NCBI GenBank assembly: GCA_017512465.1
Contig: JAFWGH010000108.1
Coordinates: 1 to 42,184, forward strand
Direction of reading: 5' to 3'
DNA length: 42,184 nt
Source of the DNA: Clostridia bacterium
GTDB lineage: Bacteria; Bacillota; Clostridia; Oscillospirales; Acutalibacteraceae
Shown in pieces: positions 1-8,919 of the stretch. Each line of letters starts with the position of its first letter. Position 1 is the stretch's first letter. The position numbers and the translations under genes were made by a program. Under the pieces are notes generated by a model that saw nothing but the letters and a program-made list of their open reading frames with translations, searched no databases and had not been told where the DNA came from.

Positions 1-1
1 C

Positions 2-91
2 GAAGCATTTACTGCAGTAGTTTTAAAAAATAATAAGCAAAACCACATTATCCTTGGTTGTTCTTATCCCTTGCCTCAGCGCTCGAGTTGA
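2..91 (+). CDS. Possible C-terminal fragment of an upstream gene, unidentified
   Basis: One plus-strand frame is open from the window edge to a TGA at 89-91 and gives about 29 residues ending in GCSYPLPQRSS. The composition looks protein-like, and a perfect palindrome follows 26 bases later. Nothing in it identifies a family, and a chance open frame of this length is quite possible, so this is only a tentative partial gene. Confidence 0.25.
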   Translation, partial: EAFTAVVLKNNKQNHIILGCSYPLPQRSS

Positions 92-117
92 CAAATTTCA
101 TCTCACTCTTTCAACCT

Positions 118-158
118 CTTCCAGCTTGTAGAAAAAAAGTTTTTCTACAAGCTGGAAG
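118..158. repeat. Perfect 19-bp inverted repeat with 3-nt loop
   Basis: Bases 118-136 are the exact reverse complement of 140-158, with AAG between them. The stem starts CTTCCAGCTTG and ends in an A5/T5 block at the loop. It abuts the typA terminator hairpin, sharing base 158. It may terminate transcription of the partial plus-strand gene to its left, but no U-tract follows, so a repeat or a processing or binding element is equally possible. Confidence 0.7.
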
Positions 159-195
159 CATTAAAAAAAGAGGCGTTTGCCTCTTTTTTTAATGC
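158..195 (-). terminator. Rho-independent terminator of typA (bidirectional form)
   Basis: A perfect 17-bp stem (158-174 with 179-195, loop GTTT) has A7/T7 runs flanking a GAGGC/GCCTC core, so it can terminate in either direction. The typA stop codon TAA (189-191) lies inside the hairpin. This marks the 3' end of the long minus-strand gene run. Confidence 0.85.
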
Positions 196-2012
196 TTTCC
201 AAACTGCTTTTTCATTCTTAATTCTTTTGATAAAATGCGTTTTCTCAAGCGAATGTTTTCGGGGGTGACCTCCATGAGCTCATCATCATTAATAAACTCC
301 ATGCTCTGCTCAAGCGAGAGTATGCGCGGCGGTACAAGCCGCAGCGCCTCATCGGAGCCGGAGGCACGGGTATTGGTCACATGCTTTTTCTTACACACAT
401 TACAGGTGATATCCTCACTCTTGGAGCATTCGCCCACAATCATGCCCTCATAAACCGGTACACCGGGGCCGATGAACAGCTCGCCCCTGTCCTGTGTATT
501 CCACAAGCCGTAGCCGGTGCTTTCACCCGTTTCAAACGAGATAATGGAGCCGCGCTTTCGCTGCTCGATATCGCCTTTATAGGTATCATAACCGTCAAAG
601 AGCTGGTTCATGATGCCGTTGCCGTTGGTATCGGTCAAAAATTCGGAGCGGTAGCCGATTAAGCCGCGAGAGGGAATGCGAAACTCTATGTGTGTGGAGC
701 CGCCCTCACGCACATCCATATTCACCAGCTCACCCTTGCGCGCACCGAGCTTGCTCATTACCGCGCCGATATAATCCTCGGGCACCTCGACAATCAGCAG
801 CTCCATCGGCTCAAGGGTTTCGCCGTTTTTACCTTTTTTGAGAATTACCTCCGGGCGCGATACCTGAAACTCGTAATTTTCGCGGCGCATGGTTTCAATC
901 AAGATAGAGAGGGAAAGCTCGCCCCTACCCGAAACCTTAAAGGTATCGGTGGAATCGGTTTCCTCCACACGCATGGAGATATTGGTTTCCACTTCCTTAA
1001 ACAGCCTGTCGCGCAGGTTTCTGGAAGTAACATATTTGCCCTCTTTGCCGGCAAAGGGGGAGTCATTGACAATAAAGTTCATGGAAATGGTCGGCTCATC
1101 AATCTTTACAAACGGCAGCGCCTCTACACACTCGGGGTCACAGGCGGTTTCGCCGATATTGAGGTCTGCAATACCGCTGACCGCAATCAAATCCCCGAAG
1201 CCGGCGCTCTCCACTTCCACTCTTTTTAAGCCTTCAAATTGATACAGCTTTGAGATTTTAACATTTACCTCGCTGCCGTCAGAACGGCACAGCACTGCCA
1301 TTTGACCGCCTTTTACCGCGCCTCTTTCCACTCTGCCGACACCGATTCTGCCGACATAATCATCATACTCGATATTGGAAAACAGGATTTGAAACGGTCC
1401 TTCCATATCGCCCTCGGGCGCAGGAATTTCTTTAAGAATAGCATCCAACAGCGGCTTCATGTCGCCCGTGCGCACCTCCGGGTCGGTAGAGGAATACCCG
1501 TCTCGCGAGGAGGCGTAAATCACCGGAAAATCCAGTTGGTCCTCATCCGCACCGAGCTCAATGAGCAAATCAAATACTTCATCGACCACCTCGAGCGGTC
1601 TGGCACCGTCACGGTCCACCTTGTTAACAACCACGAGCACCTTTTTGCCGAGACCCAGCGCTTTTTTGAGTACAAAGCGTGTTTGCGGCATACAGCCCTC
1701 AAAGGCATCCACCAGCAACAGCACGCCATCCACCATCATCAAAATACGCTCCACTTCACCGCCAAAATCGGCGTGTCCGGGCGTGTCCACGATATTGATT
1801 TTCGTCTCTCCATAGCGAATTGCCGTGGTTTTGGACATAATGGTAATGCCGCGCTCGCGCTCCAAATCATTGGAATCCATGACCCTGTCCTGCACCTGTT
1901 CATTGGTGCGAAAGGTGCCGCTTTGCTTTAATAATTGGTCAACCAGAGTTGTTTTTCCGTGGTCAACATGTGCTATAATCGCAATATTTCTTAAATTTTC
2001 TCTCTTTGCCAT
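189..2012 (-). CDS. typA: Translational GTPase TypA/BipA
   Basis: TypA/BipA is a ribosome-binding GTPase of the EF-G/LepA family that acts in 50S assembly and stress responses. The 607-aa product has the usual family length. The P-loop AHVDHGKTT is at residues 14-22, followed by the switch I RGITI, the DTPGHADF G3 box and the NKVDR G4 box, then EF-G-like domains and a BipA C-terminus. The frame is open further upstream into the preceding gene, but ATG at 2012 is preferred: it has an AAGGGG ribosome binding site and gives the conserved [15 protein letters not shown] start. It lies 41 bases behind a membrane protein gene and closes the long minus-strand run. The extra upstream residues of the open frame are not thought to be translated. 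Confidence 0.95.
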   Translation of the reverse strand: MAKRENLRNIAIIAHVDHGKTTLVDQLLKQSGTFRTNEQVQDRVMDSNDLERERGITIMSKTTAIRYGETKINIVDTPGHADFGGEVERILMMVDGVLLLVDAFEGCMPQTRFVLKKALGLGKKVLVVVNKVDRDGARPLEVVDEVFDLLIELGADEDQLDFPVIYASSRDGYSSTDPEVRTGDMKPLLDAILKEIPAPEGDMEGPFQILFSNIEYDDYVGRIGVGRVERGAVKGGQMAVLCRSDGSEVNVKISKLYQFEGLKRVEVESAGFGDLIAVSGIADLNIGETACDPECVEALPFVKIDEPTISMNFIVNDSPFAGKEGKYVTSRNLRDRLFKEVETNISMRVEETDSTDTFKVSGRGELSLSILIETMRRENYEFQVSRPEVILKKGKNGETLEPMELLIVEVPEDYIGAVMSKLGARKGELVNMDVREGGSTHIEFRIPSRGLIGYRSEFLTDTNGNGIMNQLFDGYDTYKGDIEQRKRGSIISFETGESTGYGLWNTQDRGELFIGPGVPVYEGMIVGECSKSEDITCNVCKKKHVTNTRASGSDEALRLVPPRILSLEQSMEFINDDELMEVTPENIRLRKRILSKELRMKKQFGKH

Positions 2013-2053
2013 CGAAATATCTTTCCCCTTTTGCGCAAACTGCCATGCACTGA

Positions 2054-2695
2054 TTACTTTTTCTTCTTTGCCCTTTTGCTTTTTTTCGCTTTCTTTTTCT
2101 TGTCCGGGTCCTCTCCGTCTGCCAGTGCGAAGCGCTTTCTGAAAATAAAGAATACCGTGTTTGTCACAAACAGCACACCAAAGCACACCACGCCCACATA
2201 GGCACCGGAGGCTATTCCCATTTTATTGACCGAGACAAAGGAGCCGACAAGCGTGCCGAGAGCACTTTCTCCCGCTTCTCCGCCGATAAGCGAAGTGATT
2301 GCCGTGGTGGGAATCACGCCATCCACAAAGGCATTGCCGATGCGCACAAAGCTGACAATCGCCACGATATAGGCGGCAAAGCCGATACCGCTGACAATCC
2401 ACCTGGCGGCATACGGTACATTGATAAAGCTGATAATGAGTAGTACCAGCAGGCATACGAGCATTAAAGCAAAGGCGCCGACTGCTAAAATCGCTTCATC
2501 CTTAAAGCCGTATTCCGCCAGCATGCTCAACAGGCTCGTGTCACCGAGATTCATATCTTTTCCCATGCGGATAATATCCACCAAACTGAAGCTGTCGCCC
2601 GTCAATGTCGTGGAGTAGCCGATAAGCGGCATAAACAAGCCGATAGCGGCAATCACGCAGAAAAAGACATTGGTTACTTTGTTAAATAGTTTCAT
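2054..2695 (-). CDS. Small multi-pass membrane protein, function unknown
   Basis: This 213-aa protein has about four hydrophobic segments: near the N-terminus ([18 protein letters not shown]), around residues 70-95, around 100-120, and near residue 180. It ends in a strongly basic, Lys-rich tail of about 15 residues that probably faces the cytoplasm. I do not recognise a family. The start is ATG at 2695, which overlaps the glnS stop as TAATG and has GGGGGAAAAAG just upstream; an in-frame ATG at 2710 is less likely. Its place between glnS and typA with a coupled start suggests co-expression with translation genes, but gives no function. Confidence 0.75.
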   Translation of the reverse strand: MKLFNKVTNVFFCVIAAIGLFMPLIGYSTTLTGDSFSLVDIIRMGKDMNLGDTSLLSMLAEYGFKDEAILAVGAFALMLVCLLVLLIISFINVPYAARWIVSGIGFAAYIVAIVSFVRIGNAFVDGVIPTTAITSLIGGEAGESALGTLVGSFVSVNKMGIASGAYVGVVCFGVLFVTNTVFFIFRKRFALADGEDPDKKKKAKKSKRAKKKK

Positions 2696-4377
2696 TACTT
2701 TTTCCCCCAAGATGAATTGAGCTGCACGGTGCGGTTGATAATGATATGCTCCGGAGTGGAGTGCTTATCCGCACAATAGTAGCCTTGGCGCATGAACTGG
2801 AAGGTGTCCAGCGGCCTGATATCCTTTAAGGAGCCTTCCAACAGGCAGCCGTCAATAATCTGCAGGCTGTTTTCATTGAGATTTTGCTCAAAGTCTCCGC
2901 TGCTCTCATCCGAGGGATTTTCGAGCTTAAACAATCTGTCATACATTCTGATTTGTGCCGGAATACAATCGGCTGCGCTCACCCAGTGTACCGTGCCGCG
3001 CACCTTTCTGCCATCCGGCGAGTTGCCGCCCTTTGAAAGCGGGTCATAGGTACAGTGCACACAGCTGACCTCGCCGTTTTCATCCGTATCATAGCCCACG
3101 CAGGTCAGGAAATACGCACTCTTAAAGCGCACCTCATTGCCGGGGAACAGGCGGAAATACTTGCGCGGCGGGTCAATCATAAAGTCCTCTTTTTCAATGA
3201 ATAACTCACGCGAGAAAAGCACCTTGCGCGTACCCATTTCGGGGTGGTTGGGGTGATTTTCAATTTCAATCTCCTCCGTTTGCCCCTCGGGATAGTTATC
3301 AATCACAAGCTTGAGCGGATGAATGACCGCCATTGCACGCGGTGCATGCTCATTGAGTTCATCTCTCACACAGCTTTCAAGCATCGCAAAATCCACCACG
3401 CTGTATGCCTTTGAAACGCCTATCATGTCGCAGAAATTGCGGATTGCCGCTGCCGGATAGCCGCGCCGGCGCATACCGCCGATGGTTGCCATGCGCGGGT
3501 CATCCCAACCGTCTACCACGCCTTCTTGCACTAAGCGCAGGCACTTTCTTTTACTGGTGAGCGTATAGTTTAAATTGAGCCTTGCAAATTCGATTTGGCG
3601 CGACGGATGCTCGAAGCCGAGCTCCTTTAAAAACCAATCATACAGCGGTCTGTGATTTTCAAACTCGAGCGAGCACAGAGAATGTGTGACACCCTCCTTG
3701 GTATCGGAAATCGGGTGCGCAAAGTCATACATCGGGTACACGCACCACTTATCACCCGTGCGGTGATGGTGTGCATACATAATGCGGTAAATAATCGGGT
3801 CGCGCATGTTCATGTTCGGACTTGCCATGTCGATTTTTGCGCGCAGCACCATGCTGCCCTCGGGGTGCTTGCCCTCTGTCATCTCACCAAACAGGCGCAG
3901 GTTTTCCTCCACGCTTCTGTCGCGATACGGGCTGTTTTTGCCCGCTTCATACAAGGTGCCCCTGTACTCCTTTTGCTGCTCGGGCGTCAGCTCGCACACA
4001 TACGCCTTGCCCGCTTCAATGAGCTTAATGGCGCATTCATGCAAAAAGTCAAAATAATCGGAGGCAAAGTACACATTATCATAATCGAATCCGAGCCAGC
4101 GGATATCCTCCTCGATTGCCTCGACATACTCGGTATCCTCTTTGGTGGGATTGGTATCATCAAAGCGCAGATTGCAAACGCCCTTATATTTGTTTTTTAC
4201 ACCGAAATTAATGCATATCGCCTTGGCGTGACCGATATGCAAATAGCCGTTCGGCTCCGGCGGAAAGCGGGTTTGCACATGGTCATACACACCCTCTTTT
4301 AAATCTTCATCAATAAAATCATGAATAAAATTGGAAGCGCTTTCTTCCTCGGTAATGATTGCTTCTTTTTCGCTCAT
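2695..4377 (-). CDS. glnS: Glutaminyl-tRNA synthetase
   Basis: The enzyme charges tRNA-Gln with glutamine using ATP (class I synthetase). The 560-aa product shows FPPEPNGYLHIGHAK with the HIGH box at residues 47-50, the family's RFDDTNP sequence at 71-77 and the KMSKS-equivalent TSKRK at 274-278. A C-terminal anticodon-binding beta-barrel region follows. ATG at 4377 is chosen because AGGAGG lies four bases upstream; the frame stays open upstream into gltX. It starts 11 bases after gltX and is coupled to the next gene by TAATG. With GlnRS present, direct charging of tRNA-Gln is expected; whether GatCAB is also present cannot be seen here. Confidence 0.95.
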   Translation of the reverse strand: MSEKEAIITEEESASNFIHDFIDEDLKEGVYDHVQTRFPPEPNGYLHIGHAKAICINFGVKNKYKGVCNLRFDDTNPTKEDTEYVEAIEEDIRWLGFDYDNVYFASDYFDFLHECAIKLIEAGKAYVCELTPEQQKEYRGTLYEAGKNSPYRDRSVEENLRLFGEMTEGKHPEGSMVLRAKIDMASPNMNMRDPIIYRIMYAHHHRTGDKWCVYPMYDFAHPISDTKEGVTHSLCSLEFENHRPLYDWFLKELGFEHPSRQIEFARLNLNYTLTSKRKCLRLVQEGVVDGWDDPRMATIGGMRRRGYPAAAIRNFCDMIGVSKAYSVVDFAMLESCVRDELNEHAPRAMAVIHPLKLVIDNYPEGQTEEIEIENHPNHPEMGTRKVLFSRELFIEKEDFMIDPPRKYFRLFPGNEVRFKSAYFLTCVGYDTDENGEVSCVHCTYDPLSKGGNSPDGRKVRGTVHWVSAADCIPAQIRMYDRLFKLENPSDESSGDFEQNLNENSLQIIDGCLLEGSLKDIRPLDTFQFMRQGYYCADKHSTPEHIIINRTVQLNSSWGKK

Positions 4378-4388
4378 AAGTCCTCCTG

Positions 4389-6056
4389 CTATGCTAATGC
4401 ACTGATGCACGCTGCGATTCTTGCATGTACTTCCTCCTCGCCGAGCAGGGCGAGAATGGAGCATAAATCCGGGGTGTTTCTTCTGCCGGTCACGGCAATG
4501 CGAATCACACCCGATACATCACCCACATGCCCTTTGAAGGCATCCGGGTTTTGCTTATATTCCTTTACATTTGGGGTAAAGCCCAACGGTGTGCATAAAT
4601 CTTTAATCTTTTGGAACCAAGTATCCTTGTCATCCGCCGCACTGTACACCGCATCATACGCCTTTAAAATAGCGATGATATCCGGTGTGTCCACATTATC
4701 GGGGAAGGTGAAATCATTTTGATATAATGCTTTGAAGAAGTAAGCATAATAGTCCTTCACTTCGCTCCACTTGGCAATATCCTTGCGCGGCTTTTTGCCT
4801 GTGCGGTCAATATTGAACATGCTCACACCGAACGCTTCATCTGCCGCCAAAAGTTCATAAAAATCGCGGTCGTTTTCCTTTGCCCACGCGCAAACATACG
4901 CATACACTTTTTCGGCGCTGAAGCGGCAAATCACATTTTTGGATACATCCGTCAGCTTCGCCAAATCAAACAGCGCACCGGAAGCGCTCATTTTTTTCAA
5001 ATTAAACGGAAATGCCTCCAGCGGGGCATCCGCATTCGCTCTGCGCCAGTCCTCAAAGTTGGAGTTGGCAAGCGTGAGCAGGTATTCATTCACGCTCTCG
5101 GCGGGATACCCCTCCTCGGCATAAAAGCTCACCGAGGCCTCGGGGTCTTTGCGCTTGGAGAGCTTGCGCTTGCCGGTTACATTGCCCTGCTCATCGGTCT
5201 CCTCTTTCATAATCGGCGCAATGTGCGCATATTTCGGCACCTTGAAGCCGCAGGCTTTAAACAGCTCAATATGAATCGGCACGGAAGCAATCCACTCATC
5301 ACCCCGCACAATATGGGTGCTACGCATCAGGTGGTCATCCACACAGTGGGCGAAATGATAGGTGGGTATGCCGTCTTGCTTTAAAAGCACCACATCGAGC
5401 ATGTTGGCGGGCATTTCAATCTTGCCGCGGATAAAATCATCAATTTTTATCTTTTGCTCCGCTGTGCCGCTCGAGCGCAGGCGCAGTGTCCACGGCATGC
5501 CCTGAGCAAGCTTTTCTTTGATTTGCTCCATGCTTAAATCACGGCAGCGCGCCCACTTGCCGAAATAGCCTTTTATCGGCTCATTCTCCTGTGCCGCGCG
5601 GATATCATCTAATTCCTGCGCCGTGCAAAAGCAGGGATAGGCAAGCCCTTTTTCGACCAAAGCCTTGGCAAAGGTTTGATAAATCTCGCGGCGCTCGCTT
5701 TGGCGGTAGGGACCGTAATCGCCCTTGTCCTCGCTCTGCGAGATTCTGCCCTCATCCGGCACAATGCCGAAATAGGCAAGTCCGTCTATAATGCCGCTGA
5801 TGCCGCCTTCCACCTCACGCTTTTTGTCGGTGTCCTCAATTCTTAAATAGAACACACCGCCGCTTGCGCGTGCGGTTTTCGCCGCCACCGTAGCCGCAAA
5901 TAAACCGCCCAGGTGCAAAAAGCCGGTCGGACTGGGGGCAAATCTTGTCACCCTTGCGCCCTCCGCTAATGCACGCGGGGGATACATCGCTTCATAATCC
6001 TCCGGTGTCTTTTGAATATCCGGAAAAAGTACATTTGCTAATTCTAAATAATCCAT
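4389..6056 (-). CDS. gltX: Glutamyl-tRNA synthetase
   Basis: It charges tRNA-Glu with glutamate. At 555 aa it is longer than the usual bacterial GluRS of about 480 aa, partly because of an N-terminal extension of about 36 residues before the catalytic RFAPSPTGFLHLGG motif (residues 38-51; HLGG replaces HIGH). YLRIEDTD (71-78) is the conserved strand of the active site. KLSKRK at 299-304 is the KMSKS equivalent, followed by an all-helical anticodon-binding region. ATG at 6056 has GAGGT six bases upstream. It sits 3 bases after a GNAT-like gene and 11 before glnS, so both amide-family synthetases are made from one transcript. Confidence 0.94.
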   Translation of the reverse strand: MDYLELANVLFPDIQKTPEDYEAMYPPRALAEGARVTRFAPSPTGFLHLGGLFAATVAAKTARASGGVFYLRIEDTDKKREVEGGISGIIDGLAYFGIVPDEGRISQSEDKGDYGPYRQSERREIYQTFAKALVEKGLAYPCFCTAQELDDIRAAQENEPIKGYFGKWARCRDLSMEQIKEKLAQGMPWTLRLRSSGTAEQKIKIDDFIRGKIEMPANMLDVVLLKQDGIPTYHFAHCVDDHLMRSTHIVRGDEWIASVPIHIELFKACGFKVPKYAHIAPIMKEETDEQGNVTGKRKLSKRKDPEASVSFYAEEGYPAESVNEYLLTLANSNFEDWRRANADAPLEAFPFNLKKMSASGALFDLAKLTDVSKNVICRFSAEKVYAYVCAWAKENDRDFYELLAADEAFGVSMFNIDRTGKKPRKDIAKWSEVKDYYAYFFKALYQNDFTFPDNVDTPDIIAILKAYDAVYSAADDKDTWFQKIKDLCTPLGFTPNVKEYKQNPDAFKGHVGDVSGVIRIAVTGRRNTPDLCSILALLGEEEVHARIAACISALA

Positions 6057-6059
6057 GGT

Positions 6060-6842
6060 TTACCTCGATAAATATAAATCTGTTCCGACATTTTGGAATC
6101 CCATTGTTTTGAGTATTTGCTTTTCCGCAATCACATGTGTTCTGCAGCAGCAGGCATATTTCTTTTTTAACACGGCACTTGCCAGTGCGCCTGCCGCCAT
6201 ATGTGCATACATATCCCTTGCTTCCCGATTGATGCTGTACATGCCGATTTCCACCATTCTGCCGGCTTTTTCTTCCACAATCGCCTGTGCCACAATATCG
6301 CCTGCATCATCACACACAATATAGGCACCATACTCCTTCAGGGAAGCGAGCAGACTCTGCGCCGTATGCTTTTTAAACGCCGGCGTTTTTTTCTCGCACA
6401 GCGCAAGCATCGCTTCCACATCGGCAACATGCGCCGGCTCTGCCAAATTGTCCTCAAACTCCGGCTCGCGAAAGCTTCTGGTATTGGCGAGAAATACGCC
6501 TAATTCCTTTTGGGAGCGAAACAGCGTGTGGCGCATAAAATCGCGCACTTTTTTTGCTTCCCCCGTCACGCTTGCATAGCCGATATAATTATCGCGCAGG
6601 TAGATATAAATGTCCATCACATCCACCTCGTCGGAATTGGAAAAAACAGTCACCTCTCCGTCCGAAACGGAAAAGACATATTTAATCTCACCGTCTGCCC
6701 AAAAATCCGCATAGACATACAGCTCATCGCTCTCGAGTCCGTAACGGTTGATTTTTGAGCAAATCCCGATGGAATTGACTAAGGTTCTTCTCAAATAAAC
6801 GCCGACCGCTTCACGGTCTTTATTCATTACTCTTCTAATCAT
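6060..6842 (-). CDS. Putative GNAT-family acetyltransferase-like protein
   Basis: The 260-aa soluble protein has an N-terminal half of unknown type and a C-terminal half resembling a GNAT fold: a strand pair around AYIVCDDAGDIVAQAIVEE, then EIGMYSINREARDMYAHMAA where acetyl-CoA-binding proteins carry their loop, and a final ILKTMGFQNVGT strand typical of GNAT ends. The usual R/Q-x-x-G-x-G/A pyrophosphate loop is not clear, so activity is uncertain. Its start overlaps the mtnN stop as ATGA and it ends 3 bases before gltX, so it is translated as part of the operon. The substrate is unknown. Confidence 0.6.
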   Translation of the reverse strand: MIRRVMNKDREAVGVYLRRTLVNSIGICSKINRYGLESDELYVYADFWADGEIKYVFSVSDGEVTVFSNSDEVDVMDIYIYLRDNYIGYASVTGEAKKVRDFMRHTLFRSQKELGVFLANTRSFREPEFEDNLAEPAHVADVEAMLALCEKKTPAFKKHTAQSLLASLKEYGAYIVCDDAGDIVAQAIVEEKAGRMVEIGMYSINREARDMYAHMAAGALASAVLKKKYACCCRTHVIAEKQILKTMGFQNVGTDLYLSR

Positions 6843-7528
6843 TGTTCCCCTTCTAAAAATTGCTTGAGTATTTGCATGTTGATTTTATTCACCTGTGCGG
6901 CGAATGTTTCAAAGCTTTCCACCGCCTCATCATCTCCATTATCCGAGACAGAGCGTAAAATTACAAACGGTACACCGTTTGCACACGCCGCTTGGGCGAC
7001 AGCGCCACCCTCCATTTCCACCGCCTCGGCGTGAAAATGCTTTTTAATTTCTTTCTTAATCTCCGGGTCGGATAAAAAATAGTCTGCGGTAGCCACCGTA
7101 CCGCGGCGGGTATGATTGCCCTGCTGTTCGGCAATAGCGGCAATACGGGCGCTGTACACTTCATCCGCCGGGATATAGATTCTGTCTATACCATCAATAT
7201 ACCCGCGCTCAATATCCAGCGGACCGTAATCCAAATCATACTGTACCGCTTCGCTCGCTATGACAATGTCTCCCACATGCAACCCGTCTCCCACGCCGGC
7301 AGCACAACCGGTATTGATAATCAGGCGCGGTGCATAAGTATGAATCATATTTTGTGCGCACAGTGCCGCATTGACCTTGCCCACACCGCATTTTGCAACA
7401 ACTACAGAGGCACCGAACAAGTTACCCGCGCAATACTCCGTGACACCGATGGTTCTTATTTCCTTGTCCTGCATGGCGGCTTTGAGTGCATCTACTTCAA
7501 TCTCCATTGCTCCGATAATGCCTATCAT
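6839..7528 (-). CDS. mtnN: 5'-methylthioadenosine/S-adenosylhomocysteine nucleosidase
   Basis: It hydrolyses MTA and SAH to adenine plus the thioribose, recycling by-products of SAM use. The 229-aa product matches the family length (about 230). It begins MIGIIGAMEIEV, with Glu11 equivalent to the catalytic Glu12 of the E. coli enzyme. EMEGGAVAQ holds the ribose-binding Met172-Glu173, and RSVSDNG carries the catalytic Asp196. A longer start at 7546 exists, but AAGGAG lies just upstream of the ATG at 7528 and that start matches the family, so it is used here. It follows the PBP gene by 20 bases and overlaps the next gene by 4. Confidence 0.93.
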   Translation of the reverse strand: MIGIIGAMEIEVDALKAAMQDKEIRTIGVTEYCAGNLFGASVVVAKCGVGKVNAALCAQNMIHTYAPRLIINTGCAAGVGDGLHVGDIVIASEAVQYDLDYGPLDIERGYIDGIDRIYIPADEVYSARIAAIAEQQGNHTRRGTVATADYFLSDPEIKKEIKKHFHAEAVEMEGGAVAQAACANGVPFVILRSVSDNGDDEAVESFETFAAQVNKINMQILKQFLEGEQ

Positions 7529-7548
7529 TAGTTTCTTCTCCTTCATAT

Positions 7549-8919
7549 TTAAGTTAATGCGTTTATAACTTGTGAGGCAACGGGTAACGCCACTTCGGAA
7601 CCCGCGCCGCCTTCCTCTACGATTACGGCAAAGGCGTAAGGATATTTATCGTTATCCAAAAAGCCGGTGAACCATGCATGCGGCTCTTTCTCCGGGTCGG
7701 TTTCCGCCGTGCCGGATTTGCCGCAAGGTCTGAGGCTTTCATCAAAATAGCCGTAGCCGTATTGAATATCGAAATTATTATGCAACAAATCTTTGAGCTC
7801 TTTCGCCGTTTCCTCGCTCACCGCTCTGTCGCCTTTTTTGGAAATACCCGCATCACTGATAAAGCCGGCAGCAGAGGTGACGCTCTGTACCAAATACGGC
7901 TCAATCGGCACACCGCCGTTTGCAATCGCACCCATAATGCGCATTTGCAGCAGCGGGGTTACCAGTGTTGTCGATTGTCCGATACCTGCCCAGCCAAGCT
8001 CGAGCGGGTCATCCTTAACAGTGTGAATCTCGGAAGTGTAAACGCCGAGTTTTCCCAGCGAAACTTTTTGATTATAGCCGAATTTTTCCGCACTCTTTTG
8101 CAACTTGTCGGCACCGACCTCGTTTGCCAGCTCCGCAAATGCGGAATTACAGCTTTTTGCCAGTGCTTCGGGCAGCTGTGTTGTGCCGTGCTCACTCATA
8201 CAGTTCACATCGCCGTAGGAAGTATGGAAAGCACCGTCACAATAAAAATCTTTGTTTTGAACACCGCCGACATTATCAATGCCCGCCGCGGCGGTAACGA
8301 CCTTAAAAGTAGAGCCCGGAGGATATAAGCCCATGGTAACGCGGTTGATATACACACCGTCATACTGCTCGCTGTCGTTGATATCCTCGGGTACATTTTC
8401 GGGGTCATAGGTCGGTGCGGAAACGCTCACAAGCACCTCGCCGGTTTTGTAATTATACACGCAAACGGCACCCTTTCTGCCGCCCAGCGCCTCATATGCC
8501 GCTTTACACGCTTCGGATTTCAGTGTCAGCTTCACTTCGCTGCCCTGCTCAAAATTCGACAGTTCCCATACGCCCATAATGCGGTTGTATCCCGATAAGT
8601 TCGTGCGGTACTGATTTTGCACGGAGGAGGAAATAAAGCCGTGATTATCCCCGACTATGTGCAGCAGGGCGCTTCTTACCTCGGCATCCTCATGGAAAGT
8701 ACGCTTACCGTCGGCGGTTGCACACAGCACATTCCCATCGGCATCCGTAATATTACCGGCGCCAATTAAAGTACCGTTGATATACAAATGCGCATTTCTT
8801 GTAGAGGTTGCCCATGTGCCGCCCTGTGTGATAATGCTGAACACCAAAAATGCGGTGCCCGCCAAGGACAGAGCAATAAAAATCCACAATATTTTAATTC
8901 TGTTTGATGCACTTCTCAT
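7549..8919 (-). CDS. Class B penicillin-binding protein (peptidoglycan transpeptidase, PbpA/FtsI type)
   Basis: A membrane-anchored transpeptidase that cross-links peptidoglycan outside the cell. The 456-aa protein has one N-terminal transmembrane anchor (residues 8-30), a short non-catalytic domain, and a transpeptidase domain with all three active-site motifs: STFK (Ser203, Lys206), SCN (256-258) and KSG (401-403) followed by TAE. The non-catalytic region is short, as in actinobacterial PbpA, rather than that of E. coli PBP2 or PBP3. It overlaps the upstream SEDS gene by 4 bases (ATGA), fitting the rule that SEDS polymerases work as pairs with a class B PBP. Whether it serves elongation, division or sporulation cannot be decided from sequence alone. 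Confidence 0.9.
   Translation of the reverse strand: MRSASNRIKILWIFIALSLAGTAFLVFSIITQGGTWATSTRNAHLYINGTLIGAGNITDADGNVLCATADGKRTFHEDAEVRSALLHIVGDNHGFISSSVQNQYRTNLSGYNRIMGVWELSNFEQGSEVKLTLKSEACKAAYEALGGRKGAVCVYNYKTGEVLVSVSAPTYDPENVPEDINDSEQYDGVYINRVTMGLYPPGSTFKVVTAAAGIDNVGGVQNKDFYCDGAFHTSYGDVNCMSEHGTTQLPEALAKSCNSAFAELANEVGADKLQKSAEKFGYNQKVSLGKLGVYTSEIHTVKDDPLELGWAGIGQSTTLVTPLLQMRIMGAIANGGVPIEPYLVQSVTSAAGFISDAGISKKGDRAVSEETAKELKDLLHNNFDIQYGYGYFDESLRPCGKSGTAETDPEKEPHAWFTGFLDNDKYPYAFAVIVEEGGAGSEVALPVASQVINALT

Noticed and set aside
189..2186. A longer TypA protein starting at 2186
   Set aside because: The extra 58 residues overlap the preceding gene in another frame and lack homology-like character; ATG at 2012 has a ribosome binding site and the family N-terminus.
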